14,051 nt of DNA, from the NCBI GenBank assembly GCA_004195315.1, contig SDWL01000021.1, positions 1 through 14,051 on the forward strand, given 5' to 3'. Source of the DNA: Lutibacter sp. Its GTDB lineage: Bacteria; Bacteroidota; Bacteroidia; Flavobacteriales; Flavobacteriaceae. Position 1 is the stretch's first letter. Every line of letters starts with the position of its first letter. This document shows positions 8,086-14,051 of this stretch, one piece after another. The notes beneath the pieces are model-generated. The model saw only the letters and a list, made by a program, of their open reading frames with translations. It did no database searches and was not told the DNA's origin. The position numbers and the translations under genes are program-made.

Positions 8086-8271
8086 ATGTTCAGTAAAGGA
8101 CAACTCATTTTCGCCGCGCTTTTTGTAGTTGCATTTACTATTTCTATGATTTGGAGTTACAGAAAAGATCTTAAAATTCATAAGAAACATTATAAAAACA
8201 CATTTATTGTTATTATAGCTGTTTTTTTAATTATTGTTGTTTTTACTTTAATTACATTCTCTTTACACTAA
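8086..8271 (+). CDS. Small two-helix membrane protein, function unknown
   Basis: This 61-residue protein has two clear hydrophobic segments, about residues 6-24 (GQLIFAALFVVAFTISMIW) and 40-59 (FIVIIAVFLIIVVFTLITFS), joined by a strongly basic loop (SYRKDLKIHKKHYKN). By the positive-inside rule the loop should be cytoplasmic, with both termini on the periplasmic side. It has its own upstream TAnnTTTG box, a hydrophobicity pattern typical of a real protein, and a tightly packed convergent neighbour, all of which favour a true gene. Its look recalls small conserved flavobacterial inner-membrane proteins, but I cannot name a family. Its stop codon sits in the A-tract that serves as the T-run of the tag terminator on the other strand. 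Confidence 0.75.
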   Translation: MFSKGQLIFAALFVVAFTISMIWSYRKDLKIHKKHYKNTFIVIIAVFLIIVVFTLITFSLH

Positions 8272-8299
8272 AAAAACCCGTTTCAACTAAATGAAACGG
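8270..8299 (-). terminator. Rho-independent terminator of tag
   Basis: On the minus strand CCGTTTCA (8299-8292) pairs with TGAAACGG (8285-8278) around a 6-nt loop. It is followed by G and seven T (8276-8270). This is a classical intrinsic terminator about 50 bp after the tag stop. On the plus strand the hairpin has no T-run after it. Confidence 0.88.
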
Positions 8300-8345
8300 A
8301 CTTAAATACCTTGAATTTTCTTTATTTCTATTTTAATTAAACAAA

Positions 8346-8909
8346 TTACACTTCATTATATCTAAAACAATTTGTAATGTGGTCATTAATCATCCCTGTT
8401 GCCTGCATATGCGCATACAATACTGTAGAACCCACAAATTTAAATCCTCGCTTTTTTAAGTCTTTTGAAATAGTGTCTGAAAGTTCAGTTGTAGCGGGAA
8501 CATTATTTAAATCTTTCCAGTTATTTTTGATCGGTTTTTGGTTGGTAAATTTCCAAATATAATTTGAAAACGAACCAAATTCTTGTTGAACTTCCATAAA
8601 AGCAACAGCATTAGAAATAGTGGCTTTTATTTTTAGTTTATTTCTAATAATTCCTGCATCTTGAAGTAACTCATCAAATTTAGCTTCCTTATAATTTGCT
8701 ATTATTTTATAATTAAAATTATCAAAAGCTTTTCTGAAGTTTTCTCTTTTTCTTAGTACTGTAATCCAACTTAAACCAGCTTGAAAGGTTTCTAACATTA
8801 AAAATTCAAATAATTTATCATCATCAAAAACAGGAACACCCCATTCAGTATCGTGATATTCAACATAAAGCGGGTCATTCCCACACCAAGCACATCTTTG
8901 TTTATCCAT
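8346..8909 (-). CDS. tag: DNA-3-methyladenine glycosylase I
   Basis: Tag excises 3-methyladenine from alkylated DNA, starting base-excision repair. It is 187 residues, the same size as E. coli Tag, and collinear with it. Visible are RCAWCGNDPLYVEYHDTEWG at the N-terminus, LETFQAGLSWITVLRKRENF with Glu40 at the position of E. coli catalytic Glu38, QDAGIIRNKLKI, KKRGFKFVGSTVLYAHMQATG and NDHITNC. The structural zinc site is complete: Cys6, His19, His177 and Cys181 correspond to E. coli Cys4, His17, His175 and Cys179. It begins 11 bp after the ggt-like stop, so it probably shares that transcript; there is no Shine-Dalgarno sequence. Nothing shows an Ada-type adaptive response. Its own terminator follows. 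Confidence 0.97.
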   Translation of the reverse strand: MDKQRCAWCGNDPLYVEYHDTEWGVPVFDDDKLFEFLMLETFQAGLSWITVLRKRENFRKAFDNFNYKIIANYKEAKFDELLQDAGIIRNKLKIKATISNAVAFMEVQQEFGSFSNYIWKFTNQKPIKNNWKDLNNVPATTELSDTISKDLKKRGFKFVGSTVLYAHMQATGMINDHITNCFRYNEV

Positions 8910-8920
8910 AATAAATACTT

Positions 8921-10600
8921 TTAATAACCTGCTGCTTGACCATCTTTTCTAGATTCTGATGCTCCAAAATAAACACCATTTTCAGCATCGTACATAATTG
9001 CCTGGTATCCTCCAAATGATCCGCCATAACCAACTTTATGGCCTTTTGCTATTAGTTGTCTAATTGTTTCAAAAGTAAAACCACTTTCAAGTTTAATTTC
9101 TCCTTTATTAGTTACCAATTCTCCTGTTGGTGATGAAGAACCTGTATGTTCGTATCTTGGCGCGTCTCCGGCTTCTTGTAAATTCATACCAAAATCAATC
9201 AAATTCATTGCAATTTGAACGTGCCCTTGTGGCTGAAAATCACCTCCCATAACACCATAACTCACATACGGTTTTCCTTCTTTTGTAATAAATGCAGGTA
9301 TAATGGTATGAAAAGGTCTCTTTTTTGGTTCGTATGTATTAAACTTCCCTTCTTCCAAAGTAAATAATTCTCCTCTGTCTTGAAGCATAAATCCTAATTT
9401 TGGAGGTACCATTCCAGAACCCATTCCTCTATAATTACTTTGTATTAGAGAAATCATATTTCCTTCTTTATCAGCTACAGTTAAATAAACAGTTTCACCA
9501 ATACTTATTTCCCCAGCATTGTATTTCCCTGCTCTATTTTTTATTAATTGCTTTCTTTGTTTAGCATATTCTTTAGAAATTAATTCTTCTACTGGCACTT
9601 TTGCAAAATCCATATCTGCATAATATTTTGCTCTATCTTCAAAAGCTAATTTCTTGGCTTCAGTAACAATATGAATATGCTCTGCTGAACCAAACTCAAT
9701 ATTTGAAAAATCATATTGTTCAATAATATTTAACATTTGTAAAGCTGCAATCCCTTGTCCGTTTGGTGGTAATTCCCAAACATCAAAACCTCTATAATTA
9801 GTTGAAACTGGGGTAATCCATTCAGATTTATGAGTTGCTAAATCATTATACGATAAAAACCCGCCTTGTTCTTTCATAAAATCAGCAATTGCATGTGCAA
9901 TTTCACCTTTATAAAATGCATCCCTTCCACCTTTTGCAATTTTAGAATACGTTTCTGCTAAAAAAGGATTTTTAAAAATAGTACCTTTTGAAGGTGCTTT
10001 CCCATTTACTGCAAATGTTTCTAATACGTTTGGATATTTTGAACCTAAATAAGGTACAGAACGTTTCATATAATATGCTATTAGTTCAGTAACTGGAAAA
10101 CCTTCTTTTGCATATTGAATAGCTGGATCTAAAATTTTATCCATTGAAAGCTTTCCAAATTTTGAATGTAATTCAAACCAACCATCAACACAACCAGGCA
10201 CACTAACTGGTAATGGACCTAGAGCCGGAATTTTTTTGTAATTATTATCGTTAAAGTATTGTAAAGTTAATTTTTCAGGTGATCTTCCACTAGCATTTAA
10301 TCCATACAACTTTTGTGTTTTAGCATCCCAAACTATAGCAAATAAATCACCACCAATACCACTTCCGGTTGGTTCCATAAGACCTAAAGCGGCATTTGCA
10401 GCAATAGCGGCATCAATTGCTGAACCTCCTTGTTTTAAAATATCTAATCCAATTTGTGTTGCTAATGGATGGCTTGTTGCTACCATTCCATTTTTAGCAA
10501 TTACTTCAGATCTTGTTACAAAATTAGCTCCTAAAATTCTATCTTGAGAATAGCTTTGGATTGTTATTAAAGCTATTAATGCTATAAGAAATTGTTTCAT
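8921..10600 (-). CDS. Gamma-glutamyltransferase-family hydrolase (exported)
   Basis: This 559-residue Ntn-hydrolase of the gamma-glutamyltranspeptidase family (peptidase T3) is made as a precursor that cuts itself in two. Residues 1-19 (MKQFLIALIALITIQSYSQ) form a Sec signal peptide, so it acts in the periplasm or outside. Thr370 in GETVYLTVAD aligns with the nucleophile Thr391 of E. coli GGT, predicting a large subunit of about residues 20-369 and a small one of 370-559. It belongs to a divergent subgroup: GIGGDLFA (81-88) replaces GxGGGGF, SGRSP (104-108) replaces the substrate-binding RExAP, and MGGDFQPQGH is present near the C-terminal third. Canonical Arg114 is therefore not conserved, and glutathione transpeptidation should not be assumed; hydrolysis of gamma-glutamyl or other acyl-amides is likelier. 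It is upstream of tag and divergent from the DUF6146-like gene. Confidence 0.93.
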   Translation of the reverse strand: MKQFLIALIALITIQSYSQDRILGANFVTRSEVIAKNGMVATSHPLATQIGLDILKQGGSAIDAAIAANAALGLMEPTGSGIGGDLFAIVWDAKTQKLYGLNASGRSPEKLTLQYFNDNNYKKIPALGPLPVSVPGCVDGWFELHSKFGKLSMDKILDPAIQYAKEGFPVTELIAYYMKRSVPYLGSKYPNVLETFAVNGKAPSKGTIFKNPFLAETYSKIAKGGRDAFYKGEIAHAIADFMKEQGGFLSYNDLATHKSEWITPVSTNYRGFDVWELPPNGQGIAALQMLNIIEQYDFSNIEFGSAEHIHIVTEAKKLAFEDRAKYYADMDFAKVPVEELISKEYAKQRKQLIKNRAGKYNAGEISIGETVYLTVADKEGNMISLIQSNYRGMGSGMVPPKLGFMLQDRGELFTLEEGKFNTYEPKKRPFHTIIPAFITKEGKPYVSYGVMGGDFQPQGHVQIAMNLIDFGMNLQEAGDAPRYEHTGSSSPTGELVTNKGEIKLESGFTFETIRQLIAKGHKVGYGGSFGGYQAIMYDAENGVYFGASESRKDGQAAGY

Positions 10601-10628
10601 TTATTTATATTTATTATTGGTTTACCAA

Positions 10629-10636
10629 CAAAAATA
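10629..10636 (-). promoter_or_regulatory. Putative -7 box for the ggt-like/tag unit
   Basis: On the minus strand this reads TATTTTTG, a match to TAnnTTTG, 28 bp before the ATG at 10600. No clear -33 element is visible. Confidence 0.4.
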
Positions 10637-10670
10637 ATGTAATTATTTAAAATTTAGTGTTTTAAATTAA

Positions 10671-10678
10671 TAATTTTG
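10671..10678 (+). promoter_or_regulatory. Putative -7 box for the DUF6146-like gene
   Basis: TAATTTTG matches TAnnTTTG and lies 35 bp before the ATG at 10714. Together with the box at 10629-10636 it makes the 113-bp gap a divergent promoter pair. Confidence 0.4.
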
Positions 10679-10713
10679 GAATACTATTTGATGCTTTTGT
10701 AAAAACACCTATT

Positions 10714-11121
10714 ATGAAAAGTTTAGTAACTGTTTTTTTAATTTTGATATTTATAGTCGGCTGTAATTCAACTATTAACACAACTCAAACAAACAACACT
10801 AATCTTCCTGAAGGAGCTGTAAGAATTGCAAATGACAGTTTAGAATATGAAATAACTATTATTGATATTGGCTTTGAATCGTATTTAAATTCTATAGCAA
10901 AACCCGCTAATTTTTACTCACAATCCTATTACGAAACTAAAAATATATTTTATGTTTCTGAATGGAATATTAGAGCGCAAAACCCTTTAAGGTATAACAG
11001 TTCTATTTATGAAAATGTAATAGACTACAATTTTAATATAAATTATGGATTAGACGTAAACTATAAATTATATAATTATTTTAAGTTTGTTGAATATAAA
11101 TACAAAGTAAAACTATATTAG
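10714..11121 (+). CDS. Small lipoprotein, DUF6146-like
   Basis: This 135-residue protein has a lipoprotein signal (MKSLVTVFLILIFIVGC, lipobox IVGC, lipidated Cys17), then an Asn/Thr-rich linker (about 18-32) and a compact domain rich in Tyr and Asn. The domain holds RIANDSLEYEITIIDIGF, FYSQSYYETKNIFYVSEWN, PLRYNSSIYENVIDYNFN and INYGLDVNYKLYNYFKF. From memory this layout resembles the Bacteroidota family DUF6146; the assignment is by pattern recognition only and no function is known. The uncharged residues after Cys17 suggest an inner-leaflet, periplasm-facing lipoprotein rather than a surface one. Its last 9 bp overlap the end of nhaA on the other strand. Confidence 0.78.
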   Translation: MKSLVTVFLILIFIVGCNSTINTTQTNNTNLPEGAVRIANDSLEYEITIIDIGFESYLNSIAKPANFYSQSYYETKNIFYVSEWNIRAQNPLRYNSSIYENVIDYNFNINYGLDVNYKLYNYFKFVEYKYKVKLY

Positions 11122-11127
11122 TTTTTT
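11109..11127. terminator. Palindrome holding both stop codons of a convergent pair
   Basis: AAAACTA (11109-11115) pairs with TAGTTTT (11119-11125) around the loop TAT. The plus-strand stop TAG (11119-11121) and the minus-strand stop TAG (11115-11113) occupy mirror positions in the two arms. On the plus strand it is followed by more T (TTCTTTTT), so it may end the DUF6146-like transcript. The stem is A/T-rich with two G-C-type pairs at most, so strength is doubtful, and nhaA termination is less well served. Confidence 0.45.
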
Positions 11128-12426
11128 CTTTTTAGGTTTTAAACTTAATCTTAACACTATGTAACCCAAAATTCCAGCTATTAAGGAGCCTATAATAACA
11201 CCCATTTTTGATGCTACAATAAAGCTTTCACTAGTGTAAGCTAAATTGACTATAAATAAAGACATCGTGAATCCAAGTCCACCTAATAAACTTACTCCAA
11301 ATAATTGAGTATAATTAACTCCTTTAGGCATATCTGTTAGCTTTAGTTTTAATCCAATAAAAGACATTAACATTATTCCAATAGTGTTACCTATAACAAG
11401 TGCTAAAGCAATATTTATTGTTATATGACTTGTGTTTTCCAAACCTTCAAAACTTAAAACTACGCCAGCATTGGCTAATGCAAAAATTGGCATGATAACA
11501 TATGACACCCAACCATGTAATGAATGCTCTAGAGTTTGAAGTGGAGATTGTATTTGCTCACTTATAATTTCAATTGAATTAACAGCTTCTAACTGTTTCT
11601 TATTCATGAGTTTACTTTCATGTGAAGTTTCTTCTTTAAAGAAATTAAGTTGAGTTGTTACAACTTTAAAATATTCTCTTAAATCAACTTTACGTTGTAT
11701 TGGAATAGTAAACGCCAATAAAACCCCTGCAATTGTAGGGTGAATACCTGATTTTAAAAACAATAACCAAACAACAGTTCCCATTACAAAGTGAAAATAC
11801 TTAGAATAAATTCCTTTATAACTTAATAATGCCAAAATACCTACAACAATCATTGCGTAGCTTAAAAGATCCCATTGAATATTTGAGCTATAAAAAATTG
11901 CAATTACTAAAACGGCTCCAATATCATCAACAATTGCAAAAGCCGTTAAAAATATTTTTAAAGATAATGGAACTCGCTTACCTAATAATTTTAAAATTCC
12001 TAATGTAAAAGCAATATCAGTAGCCATTGGAATACCCCAACCTTCAATTCCTATTTCACCATTATTTAAAATTAAAAAGATAATTACTGGAAAAAACATT
12101 CCGCCTATAGCAGCAAATATTGGAAAAGATGCCTTTCTCAAAGTCCTTAATTCACCAATTAAAACTTCTCGTTTGACTTCTAAACCAATCATAAAAAAGA
12201 AAATAGCCATTAAACCATCATTAATCCATAATATTAATGGTTTTGCTATATAAAAATCAGTTCCTGAAAAACCTATTGAAAATTTACGCTGTAATAATTC
12301 TGCATATAAATAATCAAAACTTGAGTTTGCCCAAATTACAGCTAAAATTGAAAAAGCAAAAAGCAAAATGCTTGATGTAGTTTCTAATTTAATAAATATT
12401 TTTATTGAATTACCTATACGTTTCAT
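11113..12426 (-). CDS. nhaA: Na+/H+ antiporter NhaA
   Basis: This inner-membrane antiporter exchanges cytoplasmic Na+ (or Li+) for external H+ and maintains pH and salt balance. It has 437 residues, against 388 in E. coli; much of the extra length is a hydrophilic segment near residues 245-295 (KEETSHESKLMNKKQLEAVN region) before the HGWVSYVIMPIFALANAGV helix. About 12 hydrophobic segments are evident. Core residues are present: Asp137 in ATDIAFTLG (E. coli Asp133) and the ion-binding pair Asp167-Asp168 in AIVDDIGA (E. coli Asp163-Asp164). The E. coli Lys300 position (IGKPLGI) is Asn347 here (IGNTIGI). Start ATG 12426 gives the expected amphipathic N-terminal helix. A TAnnTTTG box lies just upstream on the minus strand. 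It is probably transcribed alone. Confidence 0.97.
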   Translation of the reverse strand: MKRIGNSIKIFIKLETTSSILLFAFSILAVIWANSSFDYLYAELLQRKFSIGFSGTDFYIAKPLILWINDGLMAIFFFMIGLEVKREVLIGELRTLRKASFPIFAAIGGMFFPVIIFLILNNGEIGIEGWGIPMATDIAFTLGILKLLGKRVPLSLKIFLTAFAIVDDIGAVLVIAIFYSSNIQWDLLSYAMIVVGILALLSYKGIYSKYFHFVMGTVVWLLFLKSGIHPTIAGVLLAFTIPIQRKVDLREYFKVVTTQLNFFKEETSHESKLMNKKQLEAVNSIEIISEQIQSPLQTLEHSLHGWVSYVIMPIFALANAGVVLSFEGLENTSHITINIALALVIGNTIGIMLMSFIGLKLKLTDMPKGVNYTQLFGVSLLGGLGFTMSLFIVNLAYTSESFIVASKMGVIIGSLIAGILGYIVLRLSLKPKKKKLI

Positions 12427-12448
12427 TTAATTTTAAATTAATTAGCGG

Positions 12449-12456
12449 CAAAAATA
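12449..12456 (-). promoter_or_regulatory. Putative -7 box for nhaA
   Basis: On the minus strand TATTTTTG matches TAnnTTTG, 22 bp before the nhaA ATG. A TTG at 12474-12472 lies 15 bp upstream, shorter than the usual -33 spacing, and falls in the T-run of the pckA terminator. Confidence 0.45.
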
Positions 12457-12471
12457 CAATATTTTTAAACA

Positions 12472-12498
12472 CAAAAAACCTCCCTTTTGGGAGGTTTT
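12472..12498 (-). terminator. Rho-independent terminator of pckA
   Basis: AAAACCTCCC (12475-12484) and GGGAGGTTTT (12489-12498) form a perfect 10-bp stem around a 4-nt loop. On the minus strand it is followed by further T, making six T in a row. It lies 21 bp after the pckA stop and is the strongest hairpin in the window. It isolates pckA from nhaA. Confidence 0.93.
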
Positions 12499-12519
12499 AA
12501 CAATTTTATAAATTTTAAA

Positions 12520-14032
12520 CTAAAGCTGAGGACCAGCAGCTACTAGTGCTTTTCCATCTTTATTATCTGTGTATTTATCAAAGTTTTCAACAAATAATTC
12601 AGCTAAATTAGTTGCTTTTTCATTCCATTCAGAAACATCTTGGTAAGTGTCTCGAGGATCTAAAATATTTTTATCAACACCTAGTAATGAAGTTGGCACC
12701 ATAAGGTTGAAAATAGGAATCACTTTAGTTTCTGCTTTTTCAATAGAACCATCAAGAATTGCGTTAATAATTCCTCTCGTATCTTTAATAGAAATACGTT
12801 TTCCAGAACCATTCCATCCTGTGTTTACTAAATAAGCTTCAGCATTGTTAGCGTTCATCTTTTTTACTAACTCCTGTCCATATTTTGTTGGATGCAAAGT
12901 TAAAAAAGCAGCACCAAAACAAGCTGAGAAAGTTGGAGTTGGTTCTGTAACACCAACTTCAGTACCAGCTAATTTAGCGGTAAAACCAGATAAAAAATGA
13001 TATTGAGTTTGCTCTGGAGTTAATTTAGATACAGGAGGTAATACACCAAATGCATCTGCAGAAAGAAAAATTACTTTTTTTGCTGCACCTGCTTTAGAAA
13101 CTGGTTTTACAATATTTTCAATATGATTAATTGGGTATGAAACACGTGTGTTTTGCGTTACAGAACCATTACTAAAATCAATTTTGCCATTTTCATCAAC
13201 CGTAACATTCTCTAATAATGCATTCTTTTTTATTGCTGCAAAAATTTCTGGTTCAGAATCTTTATCTAAATCAATAGTTTTTGCGTAACATCCTCCTTCA
13301 AAGTTGAAGATACCTTCATCATCCCAACCATGTTCATCATCACCAATTAGCTGACGGCTTGCATCTGTAGAAAGTGTTGTTTTCCCAGTACCTGAAAGAC
13401 CAAAGAAAATAGCAGTATCACCGTCTTTACCAACATTAGCTGAACAATGCATTGATGCAATTCCCCTTAAAGGTAAGTAATAATTCATCATAGCGAACAT
13501 TCCTTTTTTCATTTCTCCTCCATACCAAGAACCTCCAATAACTTGCATTTTTTCAGTAAGGTTAAATACCACAAAATTTTCAGAATTTAGCCCTTGCTCT
13601 TTCCAATTAGGGTTTGAAGTTTTAGATCCATTTAAAACAACAAAATCTGGCTCTCCAAAGTTTTCGAGTTCCTCATTTGATGGTCTAATAAACATATTTT
13701 TTACAAAATGAGCCTGCCAAGCAACTTCAACAATAAAACGTACTTTTAAACGCGTATCATCATTAGCGCCACAAAAAGCATCAACAACATATAATTTTTT
13801 ATCTGATAATTCATCAAGCACTATACCTTTTAAATCATTCCAAACTTTTTGAGTTGTTGGTTTATTGTCATTTTTAGCTGCATCTGATGTCCACCACATA
13901 GTATCTTTAGTAACATCATCCTTCACAATGTATTTGTCTTTAGGTGAACGACCTGTAAATTTTCCAGTCATTACGTTAACAGCTCCAAGTTCTGTTAAAT
14001 ACCCTTTTTCAAACCCTTCTAAACTTTTATCT
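12520..14032 (-). CDS. pckA: Phosphoenolpyruvate carboxykinase (ATP), 5'-truncated
   Basis: PckA converts oxaloacetate and ATP to phosphoenolpyruvate, CO2 and ADP, the entry step of gluconeogenesis in the cytosol. About 503 genuine residues are present, against roughly 530-540 in the family, so some 30-40 N-terminal residues lie beyond the contig end. Visible landmarks are GKFTGRSPKDKYIVKDD near the break, SWYGGEMKKGMF, the P-loop GLSGTGKTT (13375-13401), the metal/nucleotide motif LIGDDEHGWDDEG, NFEGGCYAKTI, NTRVSYPI and the C-terminal AYLVNTGWNGSGKRISIKDTR. The first complete genomic codon is GAT at 14031-14029. The ATG at 14049-14047 and the residues MCIRDR that it would add come from adapter sequence and are not part of the protein. 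The true start is outside the window. A strong terminator follows the stop. Confidence 0.98.
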
Positions 14033-14051
14033 CTGTCTCTTATACACATCT
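14033..14051 (-). other. Nextera/Tn5 mosaic-end adapter (non-genomic)
   Basis: The last 19 bases read CTGTCTCTTATACACATCT, the reverse complement of the adapter at bases 1-19. It is an untrimmed library sequence joined to pckA at base 14032. Confidence 0.98.

Noticed and set aside
12647..12835. Plus-strand 62-codon frame inside pckA.
   Set aside because: It is antisense to the conserved C-terminal part of pckA and is explained as a shadow frame; the same applies to the plus-strand frames within the M13 peptidase and tag.
1..14051. Terminal inverted repeats suggesting a transposon or linear replicon.
   Set aside because: The repeats are exactly the 19-bp Nextera mosaic end, there is no transposase, and both ends break inside housekeeping genes.
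1..14051. Contig might be circular, joining mnmD to pckA.
   Set aside because: The bases next to the two adapters do not overlap or repeat, both genes are left incomplete with no shared sequence, and the content is chromosomal.

Overview
The window is a stretch of low-GC (by eye roughly 30 %) bacterial chromosome, most likely from a marine-type member of the Flavobacteriaceae (Bacteroidota). The evidence is the strongly A/T-biased codon use, start regions that almost all lack a Shine-Dalgarno sequence, several upstream TAnnTTTG boxes (the Bacteroidota -7 element), and protein types common in flavobacteria: a stand-alone MnmD, a DUF6146-like lipoprotein, an M13 peptidase lipoprotein and a GGT-like hydrolase. 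The genus cannot be settled from the sequence. The first and last 19 bases are not genomic: they are the Tn5/Nextera mosaic end, facing outward as in an untrimmed tagmentation read. Genuine sequence is therefore about 20-14032, and it starts and stops inside genes.

Layout from left to right. A 3'-truncated mnmD (tRNA wobble-uridine methyltransferase, minus strand, TTG start) is divergent from ilvE (branched-chain aminotransferase). After a hairpin come nadA and nadB, the two steps from aspartate to quinolinate, 13 bp apart. A bidirectional terminator separates nadB from a convergent M13-family zinc metallopeptidase lipoprotein. Upstream of that, also on the minus strand, are a MazG-like NTP pyrophosphohydrolase and a short-chain dehydrogenase, 12 bp apart. 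Divergent from these is a 61-residue two-helix membrane protein. It converges on tag (3-methyladenine DNA glycosylase I), which lies 11 bp downstream of an exported gamma-glutamyltransferase-family Ntn hydrolase. Divergent again is a small DUF6146-like lipoprotein whose end overlaps that of nhaA (Na+/H+ antiporter). Last, after a strong terminator, is pckA (ATP-dependent PEP carboxykinase), cut at its N-terminus by the contig end.

Functionally this is housekeeping: NAD and branched-chain amino-acid metabolism, gluconeogenesis, tRNA modification, base-excision repair, nucleotide-pool cleaning, envelope peptidases and sodium/pH homeostasis. I saw no mobile element, CRISPR array, defence island, tRNA or rRNA, and no convincing new multi-gene system. 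No gene-free stretch exceeds 300 bp; the longest is 633-900.

Points worth a second look: the adapter ends and the false MCIRDR N-terminus they create on pckA; an asparagine in NhaA at the position of the functionally important E. coli Lys300; a GGT paralogue lacking canonical substrate-binding residues; and very compact convergent gene ends in which stop codons lie inside the terminator hairpins or T-tracts.
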